Shown piece by piece: positions 1-27,190 of a stretch of 64,000 nucleotides of DNA. The stretch is from Artemia franciscana (lineage: Eukaryota; Arthropoda; Branchiopoda; Anostraca; Artemiidae). The stretch lies in contig NC_088868.1 in assembly GCF_032884065.1 (NCBI RefSeq), forward strand, positions 2,537,043 through 2,601,042. Reading direction: 5' to 3'. The notes beneath the pieces are model-generated. The model made no database searches and was not told where the DNA came from. It saw only the letters and a program-made list of their open reading frames with translations. The number at the start of each line of letters is the position of its first letter. The first letter of the stretch is position 1. A program made the translations under genes and the position numbers.

Positions 1-118
1 ATTAGGGGAAGGGGTGGCTTTGGGGCATGGATGGGTCTTTTGAGCTTATTTTCATGGAGAAGATTCACCCCCTCCCTCACAAAAACACTCTTTTTAGAGG
101 TATGCATTTTTGTTAGGA

Positions 119-290
119 TACGGCATTAAAGGTAAAAGGTAAAGGTTACGGCATTAGAATTTACAGTCCCTACCGGCGGTGCTGATCTCCATTTCTTGGC
201 CCTTTAGCCAGGAAGTGCAATGGGGGGTTGGGGGCCAACCATCCTGTGCTTTCTATAAGATAAGGTGTATTGTGTCCTGCTGGCGCCATT
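119..290 (-). mobile_element. tRNA-derived SINE, 5'-truncated copy
   Basis: This is the reverse complement of the 3' half of the full SINE at 8876-9190. The shared blocks are the stretch around 'gagatcagcaccgccggtag', the 'cacttcctg' block and the 'taatgccgta' tail. The tRNA-like head is absent. The tail carries a short 'ggtaaa' repeat. The boundary on the right is approximate. Confidence 0.75.
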
Positions 291-1134
291 CTATAAGAAC
301 ATAGATAAAATAGACCTTAAGTTATTTTTATCAAGAAATAAAGGAAGCTAGGAATGGTTTAAGTTGAATTTTAATTTAAAATAAATTCATTTTTGCAACT
401 TTAAATTTTTTTGGGTTTTTGTTATTTTATTTTTACATATAGTATTTATTCATGGTAAAACAAGAAGCATTTGAATTTTGACTGTATTGAATTTTTTTTT
501 TTTTGCGTTTTGTGATGGTTGTTCTCCAAAGTTTTCTTATTGAATACTTTTTGAAGTAAGAGAGATAGACCAATGATTTTTTTAGTCCTAACTCTGTTCC
601 TAGTGGTACAATTTGAATGAGGTAAAGCGAAATGTATGCATATTAAGAAAACCAACATCCTTGAAAGTTTAAGGAAGGCTCTATTATCTTTTGGTTCACT
701 TAATGGGCATCCCAGTTCTTCTGTCAAATTCTTTTGAGAAATTTGTTTGGGTCTTCACATTTCAATTCACTTTTTGATTTTAAAGACAGAATATATTGTT
801 TTGAAATGTAAATTTATGTTTCTCATCCTTTTATATCTTATGAACACTAAGCATTGTAGTTTACTGGTGTCCTTTAAGTGCCTGAATCTTTTATCAACAA
901 GATATGGCTCAGTGACCTGTATATCTCTCTCCAGAATCAATAACACTCAATTATATTAACATAAATTTTTTAGTTTACTTCCAAGAATTTTCTCGCAGAT
1001 TAGGGATGCGAACTTCTTTCTTGCACTCTGATATACTTTGCATTTGGGCTTTTTGCTAAAATATTCATTATTTTATTATTAGAACCAAAATATTAGACTT
1101 ATCTATGTTCTGATAGTATGTGTGTATCCAACAG
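291..1134 (+). other. Intron sequence upstream of the last PDCD5 exon
   Basis: AT-rich DNA ending in a consensus acceptor (…tatccaacag). I looked here for the missing first coding part of PDCD5 (the short acidic N-terminus) and did not find it, so the earlier exons probably lie outside the window. The short open frames here show no family resemblance. Confidence 0.6.
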
Positions 1135-1487
1135 GTCACAATCCAGTCAATTCAGCTATGGAAGAAGAAACTAATAAGCAAAAAGCATTAGAAGAACGCA
1201 AAGCACGTGAATTAGAAACCAAACATTCAATCCTATCTCAAGTATTGGATCAAGAGGCTCGTGCTCGTCTTAACACAATTTCAGTTGCTAAGCCTGAGAA
1301 GGCATCTCAAATTGAAAATATGTTAATACAAATGGCTCAAACAGGGAGAATCCGAGGTCGTCTTAATGATAAAGAACTTCTTGGATTGTTAGAACAAGTT
1401 GGTGCAATGCAACAGTCCAAACCTAGTGTGACGGTGAAATTTGATAGGAGAAGGGCCATGTTGGATGATAGTGATGATGATTATTAG
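1135..1487 (+). CDS. PDCD5: Programmed cell death protein 5, last coding exon (5'-partial)
   Basis: The exon encodes about 116 residues of PDCD5, a small, conserved, mostly helical protein linked to apoptosis and to the TIP60 and chaperonin machinery in animals. It opens with a charged helix rich in Glu and Lys. It then shows the family core (KHSILSQVLDQEARARLNTI, KPEKA, IENMLIQMAQTGRIRG, LNDKELLGLLEQV), the TVKFDRRRAM motif, and the acidic end DDSDDDY before TAG. The acceptor is 'atccaacag' and the first codon is split: the ORF is open a few codons further upstream, but the AG fits the family boundary. Human PDCD5 is 125 aa, so only the first ~20 residues are missing. An AATAAA at 1953-1958 could be its polyadenylation signal. 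MsrA follows on the same strand about 9 kb away. I see nothing that suggests co-regulation. Confidence 0.95.
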
Positions 1488-3720
1488 TGAAAAAGATTGT
1501 TTTTTGCCCTGCCTCCTTTTTAATTTTAGTGACTCTTTCCTTGTTTTTGAATTGGCTTCCGATTTACTTCATTTTATACATAGAGCTTAGTTTGTGCTCC
1601 AAGTTTAACTCTCATCCACTTCTTATTAACTCTATTCAGCTCCTACGAGAGCTTCAACGTCATATACACCAATATCGGCTGGAATAGCCCACTAGAATTA
1701 TTTCAAGAGTTGCAAGCAACAGTGTTAGTAAATGATAACTTGCAATGCCAAAAACAGAAAAATGATGGCAGGATTGAATAGTGATAAATAATTATCTCTA
1801 AGTTTGGCTTCTTGATTGCCCATAGATTCAAAAATTAGCATTATGTAGATAAAGTTTGAATATTGAGATTAGAAAATGTTCCAAGCTAGCTTCAATCAGG
1901 AGTTTGCAGTATTGGGGCTATAAAATAGATTATAGTGCCAAAAATAGTAAGAAATAAATAAAAAATTAGGGTTATTTTTATAGTTTTTCTTTTTTATATG
2001 AATCAATGTTGAAATTTTTTATAATTTGTCTCTTTCACTTAAAAAACTGACACTTAACAAAATTTGAGATTTGCGCTCATTACAAAGGACATATTTTGAG
2101 TGGTAGTAAAATTTAATCTAAAACAAAATTAAACAACTGTAGTTTTTCTCGTTCGTTCAATCAAAAGCTAAAAATGTAAAAAAATTAAGATGTTGACTCA
2201 TCAAAGGGCATATTTTGGTTAAAAGGTGGTTTTAAACAGGATAGCTAAAAAAAACTTTAATTTGCGATATTTGGAATAAATATAATTTTTTCCTTGTCAA
2301 GGATGACCAGGTAAGCTGATCATTTGAATTAAAGTTGAAAATTCTTTATTTTGGATAGTTCTTTTTGATAATTAGACAAAAGGCTAGTCCATGAAAAGTT
2401 TGCACAATCAAGTGTTAAAAAAAAGTTGCGCATGCAAATAATTAATTGCTGTGCCAAGACCAAACAAAAAACCCCAAAAAAGTCAGATATTAATATATTA
2501 TCTGTGCTTAAACTAAAGGGATATATTTATTATTTTTGTGTTCAACATTCTTATGTATGTTGAATATTCATGTTTTGGTTTTTCCATTCTGTTTCTCCTT
2601 CACTGTCCCTTTGTTCATTTTTCAATATATGCTGATTGCTTAACAAATTCTGTGTCTGTAAATGACTTACTCTATCGGGTCCCAAATCGAAAGCCTTTCA
2701 GAATAACTTCCCCTTCTCAAATAGCTTTCTACATCTGTAAGTTCTATGTTAATTTCAGGTTTCTGGAATAGTTAAGTCTAATCGAGAGTTAGGTCTGGAA
2801 ATGCCCATTGCAATTCTTCAACCATAATCCAAATAGAATTTTAAGTCGAAATTTTTCCAAATGATAAACGTTTTCAATGCTTATTTACAATACGTAATTT
2901 TTGTTGCAAAAATTCTTCTTGGTTTTTTAGAGTAAAAATGTTAGATTCATACCTTCTACTACATATGGATGAAAGCTTAAAGGGATAGATTCAGCCTTTA
3001 CTTCCAGTATTTAAAGAATTGAGTTGAATAGGAAGTGAAGTTGAGTGAGTGAGATGGGGTCATAAGAAAGAATTTAAAAGAAATGGGAACTTCAAGGGAG
3101 GAAATAAAGAGTGGACGTTTAATAGACTTGAATGATAAAGTAGCCTACATACCCTCTGGTTGCCTAATTGGTTCATACTCAGTGAGTATGTACATCTAGT
3201 ATGAATTTACAAAATGAAAATACTCAGCTCAAAGTAAGTGTTGGCCAAGATAAATTTCTGTTCAAAAGCTGGGATTAAATACCCACCTGTTAAATAAATA
3301 CTGCTATTTTTTCACAGAGATGATTCAGTGTGTCAAAAAAAGTGCAATGGACTGGAAATGGGTCATTAGAAAGGGTTGAAAAGAAGTTGGTACTTCATGC
3401 AAGGGACTAAAAAGTTAAAGTATGAGTAGGATGGGGCGAAATAGTACACTGCATATCTGTGGCTGCCTAACAAGTTTCATAATCAGTGAGACTAAATTGG
3501 ACTAAACCTCTAGCATTTATTTCAAGCAATGAGCTATTCACCATTTTTGAGCCAAACTCTTCAAATTCAGTAAGAACATAATTTTATTATGCTAGATAAT
3601 ATGAAATAAGGACAGACTGATTTAAAATCAGGCAAATGTTCTGTGTATTCACAGGCAGTGCACTATAATCCTTGCGATGCCCCTTTTAAAAACGATGTTG
3701 GCACAACGTATTATTTATTT
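1488..3720. other. PDCD5 3' flank, no gene seen
   Basis: AT-rich sequence (3'UTR and intergenic). A possible AATAAA lies at 1953-1958. A weak repeat of the type 'gagtgagatggggtcataagaaag' occurs near 3040 and 3350, suggesting an old duplication of about 300 bp. I found no conserved coding sequence on either strand. Confidence 0.5.
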
Positions 3721-3739
3721 TTCTTTGTTTTTTTTAGAC

Positions 3740-4640
3740 CAAGGCACTTGGTATAGAATGAGTTGTAGAAACTTCGAGAAGGGCTCATTCAATAGGATTC
3801 GAAATTAAAGGGACTATTTCCCTTTTTAATAGTCGAAAAGTGATTGGAGGGCAACCAATCCCCCTCCCATATCCATTCTTCCCCCAAACACATTAAGTCA
3901 AAATCTTGATACAACCATTGTGTTCAGCATAGTTAAAAGTTTCAGAAAATATGTCTTTGAGGATGAAAACCCCCCACAGCCTTCAAGGCAACGCTTTTAA
4001 GTTATATCATGTTGGCATATAATTTTTTTTATGGGAAGGGGGGTTGTGTGAGCTTCAAAGGGGGCCTATTGGATTGGTAATCAGAAGTTCTAGTGCCTTT
4101 TTTTTTTATAAATCAAAGTGATCGTAGGGTTGAAACTAATCACAAGGGGCAAGGTTTGTAAGCTATGCTATTTGTTCATTGTTTACATATAGTATATGTT
4201 ATTGAAAAAAAGGTATGCATGTCAACTTCTGCTATCTCAAAATATAAAGGGCATTAATATGAGTCTTTCAGAGAATGTTGAGTGGGGTGTTGAACTAAAT
4301 CAAAACTTCCCAGTTCCCATGTCCTTTTTAATAGTCAAAAGCGATTGGAGGACAACCAGCCCCACGACCATCACTTTTCAAAACAAGCATCCAATCAAGA
4401 ATTTCACACATCTATTTACTTCAGCATTGTCGAAAGGTCCATTTATCATTCCTTTGGGGATGTCAATCCCCCCACCTTCCCATAACCCTCAGGGCAAGGG
4501 CATCAATTAGGCAATTTGCCTATTATTTACATATAGTATATGTTATTAAGAAAGGTATGTTTGTTTGACCTTATCTTTCCCAAAAAACAAGGGACATTCA
4601 GGAAAGCCTTTAAGATAATGTTGAGGGGAGTGATAAAGTA
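3740..4640. repeat. Dispersed non-coding repeat, two or more copies in a row
   Basis: The stretch 'tttacatatagtatatgtta' occurs at about 4181 and again at about 4526, each followed by a similar 'aaggtatg…cttatctttcccaaaa' block. Fragments such as 'ttcagcatagttaaaa', 'ctttttaatagtc' and 'ggagggcaacc' resemble reverse-complement pieces of the repeats at 12200-12440 and 22600-22830, and the 6850-7130 region shares 'ttgctaatcagaag'. I see no coding capacity. This is probably a decayed transposable element. Confidence 0.55.
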
Positions 4641-4886
4641 AAGCAAAACACGTTATGTGTATATAGGTTGTTCAAAGGGTGTCACTCAGGAATGACTGAG
4701 TATATTAATTTGGAATTTTCAGGAAATGATAAGGAAGACGATCAGTTGACGAAAAACGCAATATTTATATGCTACTACTCTTACAACTAGTGCTGCTTCT
4801 ACTGCAACCACAAGTACTATTACCACTACTACACTACTATCACTTAAATACTACTTCTGTAGCGAGTACTACTAAGGTTGAGGATA

Positions 4887-5002
<116 letters not shown>

Positions 5003-5094
5003 CTATTGCCCATCATAAATGTAAGAGACAACACTGATGGAGTAATAAAGAAAGAAAAGGGAAAGAAACAAATAAATTCTGACAATTACAAACA

Positions 5095-6350
5095 TTACAA
5101 AACCGAAGAACTGACAAAAAAAGTAATAATAATATACCAACAAGGGCAGTTATATGTAAGAACAAAGGCATGCTCAACTAAAGACAATTTCAGAGTTGCT
5201 TTCACCAATAATTTGCCTCCGATATCATAAATTTCTGTCATGCACCACGGACACTGGACTAGGAACTCCGGACCGCAAGGATAGGGAGCTGTTGTTAGTC
5301 CAGAAAGGCAACCGTAGCTAATATTTCGCATACTTGTAGAAACACTTCCGTATATCCTTAATATCCGAATCAATAAGAAGAGACTAAAATGGTGCAAGGG
5401 CAGGTAGATGCAGAATAGCAAATGCATTTTAAACGGTAACTAAGATATGGCGGTTAAATTTATTTTAACGCAACCAGTAATCATAATCATTCCTAGATTT
5501 CCTGATAAAAGAATCTTTCAGAAGTTGACGCGTGGCGCGAAGATTTGACCCAATCGGTACACCAAGATACGTCAGTGTGTCTTGTGCTTTAATAACATGT
5601 TCACCTAACTGAACATTTCGATCTGAACGGTGATTGAACACCAGAAGCTCAGTCTTACTCTCATTACATCGCAGACCAACACGTTTATACTTTCTATCGA
5701 GAATTTGAAAATTTTCGTCAATTCCAAAGGCTGTTCTACTTATATCGAGGATGTCATCCATATAGTTAGCTAGCGAAACATCAATACCTTTAAATATGCA
5801 TGTGGCTAGAACGTTCTGTTGTGGCACAATGGCAGTATTATTAAACAGGGGTGGAGAAGTAACAGCGCCTTGTCTATTACCCCTTTTTACTGGAATTGAA
5901 GAGTAAGTTCCACCGTACCAGGTGAGATTGTGACCTTAACTTTGACATTTAGCTTTTTGTACATATCATGTATCGATTTCATGACAGAGATGTTAACTAC
6001 ACGCTTATGGGATATGCGAATGTACACCCGTGCCGAAAGCTCTAAATGCGTTCAACCCAGGAAAATATAATACCTCATTATTTTCATGAGCAAGAAGAAG
6101 TAAATTCGCAATAAAATAGTGAGCATGGTCTACACCTTTTTTGAAGCCGAATCGGTTATTTGGTGTAAAACACGTATCAGATATCTCTTCAGTAATTAGT
6201 AACTCGAAAACTTTGCACAAAACCGGTGACACCGTAATTGGCCTAAAAGAAGAACGTTGGTTGGAGGGCTTTTCCCTTTTTAATACCAGGGTTATTAATC
6301 CAGTACTGGACAAATCAGGAACCATACCACAATGGAATATCATCTGAAAG
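5095..6350 (-). pseudogene. Non-LTR retrotransposon reverse transcriptase relic
   Basis: Two minus-strand open frames together give a reverse transcriptase. The upstream one (6343-6005) has the fingers region, with SSFRPITVSPVLCKVFE and NNRFGFKKGVDHAHY. Between them, in another frame, is a GNRQGAVTSPPLFNN block (the usual GxxQG…SP motif). The second (5827-5465) has the catalytic YMDDILDIS box followed by the LGVPIGSNLRAT block. Several frame breaks, including stops near 5890 and 6005, show it is dead. A third open frame (5427-5095, with CPWCMTEIYDIGGK) may be the C-terminal end of the same ORF2. I could not place it in a clade by eye. Confidence 0.8.
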
Positions 6351-6359
6351 AGTAAGGTC

Positions 6360-8020
6360 AGATGCTGAATCAGGAGAGGGGACCCACATCTTAGATGCTT
6401 TCACAGAGGCCATCAACACCACGAGAACTTTTCTTTTGTAGCTTAGAAATGCACTCAGCAACCGCAGATCGAGTAATAATAAAACCGATCTCATGAATTG
6501 ATTGACCTAAGCAGGTCAAGTCAATCATTTCACATTGATTTGACAAAGATGGAACAGGATTGAAAAACTGAATTTTAAAGTAACTATACCACTGTTCACT
6601 GGTAATTTTGACATTATTTCAGATAAGGTGTATAAATCCCAGACGACTAAAAGGAAGATAATTAGGAAAAAGACAAGAACAAAAGAGGATAATTTTAGCC
6701 TGTAGACAAAACGAAAAGAAATAGAAGATATTTTGACTTCTGTTAAGTCATCCTATTTGATAAAGAAAAAGCTAAGAATTTGAAGTAATTTGTACATAAG
6801 GATAAAAAATGACTGAAGAAAAACAAACTGGGGGCATATAAGGTTTATATAGAAATGATGATCATATAAACTTCGGAAGGGGCTTATTGGGTTGCTAATC
6901 AGAAGTTTTAGTGCGCTTTGTGAGATTCAAAGTGATGGGAGGGTGGATGTTCCTTGTTGTTCAGGCCAGGGGACTAAGATTTCAGAATAGGGTTTCCGGC
7001 CCCTGCGATTCCAATAGTATACTTTTGTTTCGAACTGACACAATTTTCAGGGACCTCAGGCTGTTTTTTGAAAATTTTAAAGCTTTTTTCCTAAATAGCA
7101 TTTTACGAATGAGCTAGAATCGGTCATTCCTAAATCAGCTAAAAATAGCTTTTTTTTTACTATGAGCCGTGGTTTGTTCTCTCTCGGTCATTCCTAAATC
7201 AGCTAAAAATAGCTTTTTTTAACTTGGCAACGTTGGTTTGTTCTCTACTAGGTTGCTGCTACCACTATAACAATGATGAAAAACAAAAAAAGTAGCAATA
7301 TTGGGAATATTGGCCGCTTAAAGGCCGCTCAAAAATTGAACTAGGCATAAATTCTTTTCTGGAATTAATGCAGCCTTTTTACTGAACCAATTTGTACTGT
7401 AACAACTTGTCTAATTTATCCCTTTTTAAAATGAAAAGAGATGTGAATTGAATCTCTTCATTAAACTATCATAAAAATATCCCAGTAACTGTACTATAGA
7501 AATTGCTATGGGTGTGCCATAACTCTATACCAAATGAGCCTCTGCTACCTCGTGATATACTCAATTATCGTGGAAGAAGATTGGAGGTGGAATATTTACA
7601 AGAATGGACGTCAATATCTTATTACTGACGACTATAGCAGTCTGTTTTTTTTTCAACTAAAAACAAAGTTCAATGCAATGCAGAGACGCCAGGTGGTATA
7701 CTGTTTTGCCTGATATGGAATATCCCAAAACCCCAATCTCCAGTAATAGTCAACTGTTTTTGTCTGAGCCGAATTGTTTACAGTTGTGCTGGAAAACAGC
7801 AAATGGTTATTTAATCAGTAAAATTTAGGTCACTATAATACAACAAATTATAGTAGAAAACAATACTATACCTTCAATTTGTGGGGATATTAACTTTCTT
7901 CGTGTGCTATCAAATGGGGGAGGGGATGTACTCCTTGCCTAGATTTTTTTGTCTTCTCCCCCCTAAATTTTGAAAAATACCAGTTTTTAGAGTATTTTCG
8001 TTTTCAAATGCTTTGTTTTT
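6360..8020. other. AT-rich sequence, no gene seen
   Basis: Contains a repeat fragment near 6850-7130 and a short tandem duplication at about 7105-7225 (a ~75-bp unit containing 'cggtcattcctaaatcagct'). No conserved coding sequence was found. Confidence 0.5.
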
Positions 8021-8029
8021 TGTATTTTC

Positions 8030-8735
8030 ATTGAAAAAATGACAATATTGCCCCCTGGATAAAAAAAATATACTTTGCCCCTCCTCGCTAATTTTTTTGT
8101 GAATTAACACCATTGCCTACTTTCAAGGCTTCTGTAGTATCTTGCACAAAGGCGGCAAAGGCTTTTCCCGTAGAAGAACTGGATTCAGAATTTGAACTAA
8201 AAGAACTAAAAGAGAATTTGAACTAAATTAAACAACCACGAACTTGAACAGAGGGGAACAGACCAAGTAGCCTATACAAAGGTGGAAAGGCCCTCTCCTT
8301 AGAAGAATTGTATCCAGGATTTTAACTAATAGAGAGGGGAGAGAGACTTGAATCAAATAATCATGAATTTTAAAAGACAAAACGCCTTAATGCTATTTCT
8401 TACAGCTTACAATAATGGGATTGCTTCATTTTAAGTTGGTGTTCGTGTTTTCACCACCTTAGTGACATAGAAGGCAATGGTATTAAGGCGCTTTATCTTT
8501 TCAAATTTATGATTCTTTGATTCATATCCTTTTCCCCTCTCTTTTGGTTCAAATCCTGAATCCAGTTCTTCTAAGGAAAAGGCCTTTTCCGTCTTTGTAC
8601 AAGATACTAAAGGGACACTGAAAGTAGGTATTGGTGTCAATTCACAAAAATTTAGAGAGGAGGGGCAAAGTATATTCTTTTTTATCTAGGGGGCAGATTT
8701 GTCGTTTTTGTAGAAAAATTATCCAATTTTAGGAA
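8030..8735. repeat. Foldback (inverted-repeat) element
   Basis: The left arm (from about 8030) and the right arm (to about 8735) are inverted copies. Shared blocks include 'tatactttgcccctcctc', 'tttttgtgaatt', 'agaagaactggattca' and the 'cgccttaat' block. The left side also holds a direct partial duplication (about 8275-8395) of its inner part. The arms are diverged by roughly one difference in ten or so. No transposase frame was seen, so this is a non-autonomous foldback or MITE-like element. Confidence 0.75.
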
Positions 8736-8860
8736 CTATTGTTACGGCCATGAAAAGATTTTTGACCGAAACCTCTTACCCCTTCCAAAGTGAGCTTAAC
8801 CCTCTATGGGTTATCCCCACTATGTTGTAAGACCATATAATTTTACTAATTAGAGTGATA

Positions 8861-8875
8861 TATCTGCCGCCAGAA
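8861..8875 (+). repeat. Left target-site duplication of the SINE
   Basis: The 15-bp stretch TATCTGCCGCCAGAA precedes the SINE and is repeated with two mismatches (TATCTGCCACTAGAA) at 9191-9205. This marks both ends of the insertion. Confidence 0.75.
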
Positions 8876-9190
8876 GCCGTCCTGGCTGAGTGGATTGGTG
8901 CGCTGGTATCAGGATCCTTTGTCTGAGAGGACGAGGGTTCGAATCCTAGTGCACCCAATTATTTAGTTTGGGACGGGGGTCAGTGCCGTGACTCTGTAAG
9001 CTCAGCCAGAGTCGACCCAGCTCCAAATGGGTACCCAGAGAAATATGGGGAAGGTAAACAGGAAGGGTGTGCTAAAGCACAAGATGGTTGGCCCCCAAAC
9101 CTGTTGCACTTCCTGCCTGAAGGGCAAAGAAATGGAGATCAGCACCGCCGGTAGCGACTGTAAAGTCTAATGCCGTATTCTTTACCTTTT
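8876..9190 (+). mobile_element. tRNA-derived SINE, full-length copy
   Basis: About 315 bp. The head has internal RNA polymerase III promoter boxes: A box TGGCTGAGTGG near 8883 and B box GGTTCGAATCC at about 8936-8946. It resembles a tRNA with a long variable arm (Ser/Leu type). The body carries 'ggttggcccccaaacc', 'gcacttcctgcctgaagggc', 'gagatcagcaccgccggtag' and a pyrimidine-rich tail 'ttctttaccttttt'. A near-perfect 15-bp target duplication flanks it. Other copies lie at 119-290 and 14868-15062. It would depend on a non-LTR element for mobilisation. I cannot tell from the window which one supplies its machinery. Confidence 0.88.
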
Positions 9191-9205
9191 TATCTGCCAC
9201 TAGAA

Positions 9206-10340
9206 GAACCTTCTCATATTCATAATTGCTCCCCGAATTTCTAAGGAATAAAATTGAAGTTATGTTAAAGAAATCTGGATTGACTTATAAATTTTACTTG
9301 TTTTGCAAATATTCTCAAATATACAGTTATGAAAATGTTTATCGAAAATATTTCTTCAGAGGAGTTTCAGCAAACAAGGTTCGGAAGTACCAGCCAGCTT
9401 GCCTTAACCAGTGATAACATGCCCTAATCATCTGACAAGCTGATACGAGCTGGATTCTTGTAGAAACACTTTCTCTGCAGCATGTCTATGTACTAAGCTT
9501 GAATGTGAAGGTACACAAAAAAAGGCTGAGGTGAAAACACCCTGTTTATCAGGAAAAGTGTCATAAATTCAAAGCGAGTCATAAATTGAAAGTTTTAAAA
9601 TAGATATACCTTTAGTTCTGAGCTTCAATCTAATTTTTGAGATTTTGCAATTTGTCACTATGGAGTGATTTACCTACATAACACAATCCAAAGTCAAATG
9701 CACAATCATGGAAAATATAAGATGAGTAATAGGCTTTGAGAAGAGCTTTGGCCGGTTATATCCAGAAGTAACAACCACCATGCCTTAACCACCGTGCTTT
9801 CATTTTCTGACCAGTTGATTTAGGCTACAATCAAGCAGAAAAATCTCTGAAGCATGTCTATGTACTCAGTTTGATTTTGAAGGGGGAAAAAAACTTTAGT
9901 CTGAAGTAACAAAAAAATAAAAACTGTTTCTCAAGAAAAGCGTAGATGAGTCATGGAAAGTTCAAAAATAGATTCAGTTTTGGTTCTGACCTCAAACTCA
10001 AGCTTTGAGATTTTGCAGTTAAATGTACAGTCATGGAAAATGTATCATTAAATATCTGTCTTGAAAAGAGCTTTGACCAGTGATATCCAAGAGTACCAAT
10101 CAGCATGGCTTAACCACTCAAAAAAACTTTAGTCTGAAGTAAACAAAAAAAGAAAAGTGTAGATGGGGTTATGAATCGAAAGTTCAAAAATATATTTAGC
10201 TTCAGTTCTGATCTGAAACTTAAATTTTGAGATTTTGTACTTTGTTACTATTGAATAACTAAATAATCCACTGTTAAATGTACAGTTATGGAAAATGTAT
10301 CATTAAATATCTGTCTTGAAAAGAGCTTTAACGAGTGATA
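9206..10340 (+). repeat. Diverged ~370-bp tandem repeat upstream of MsrA
   Basis: Blocks such as 'gcatgtctatgtact', 'aagagctttg…tgatatcc' and 'gattttgca' recur at a spacing of about 350-390 bp (near 9380, 9765 and 10100, then a shorter copy to 10340). The copies differ by many substitutions and small deletions. The array ends about 250 bp before the first recognised MsrA coding exon, so the MsrA promoter or 5'UTR exon may lie in or near it. No core promoter could be assigned. Confidence 0.6.
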
Positions 10341-10590
10341 TCCAAACGCGTTTTTTGATGAGTTCAAATGAAGCTTTACAGATCTGCATCATTTTAAATG
10401 CAGTTATAATCGTATATTCAAAAACCTCGTTCAAGGACATTTTCAAAACCTCTTTTCTCTTAAAAATAGGGATCATGAATCCCCGGTAACACCTATTAGT
10501 TCTTAAATGTCATATGAAATTGGGTCTGAACTTTGGTTTAATGTTTATAATTTCAAGTTTTTTCTCAATCCTTTTAGTTTGTCAAGAATC

Positions 10591-26777
<16,187 letters not shown>

Positions 26778-27190
26778 TTAGACACTAATTAGGATATCTG
26801 CACAAAAAAAGAAACGTTGGGAGTGGTACACCTGAGCCACGTCATAGTCATATCTATCGATAAAATCAAAATTACGCATTGCTACAGCGCCAATTATGTT
26901 CGCCGTTCGATTTTTCTCGAGTTGAACATTGTTCAACTTTCTAGCATAAGTTTCTTGACTGACAAATCAGAGTCAAGGTTTAAGGCACACTTTTTAAAAC
27001 TAGAAAAGATGAAAACGTAGAACAGTGGTTCTTCTGTCTGTGAGAGGAATCTGAAAAAAGCTAGGAAGACATAGTATTAGTAGAGAACAGTGGGACATAA
27101 ATTAGTGTTGGTGCAAACTCTTTAAACTAATTTCTTGCTGTTTTAATTTTCCACTTTTTAAACACAAGTGCGACGCTAAAATAAAAAAAT
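26778..27190 (+). promoter_or_regulatory. MsrA 3'UTR, region to be searched for a SECIS element
   Basis: If the TGA encodes selenocysteine, a SECIS stem-loop should lie in this 3'UTR. Three hairpins are visible: 26921-26937 (gttgaac/gttcaac), 26954-26977 (cttgact/agtcaag, with AAA in the loop), and a weak ATGA…TGA arrangement at 27009-27043 around an agaac/gttct stem. None shows a convincing full core (ATGA, ~12-bp helix, unpaired AA, then GA). The call is the region, not a proven element. Confidence 0.3.

Noticed and set aside
8876..8962. A functional tRNA-Ser or tRNA-Leu gene
   Set aside because: The A and B boxes are tRNA-like, but the sequence continues into a SINE body with target duplications, and I could not form a clean acceptor stem.
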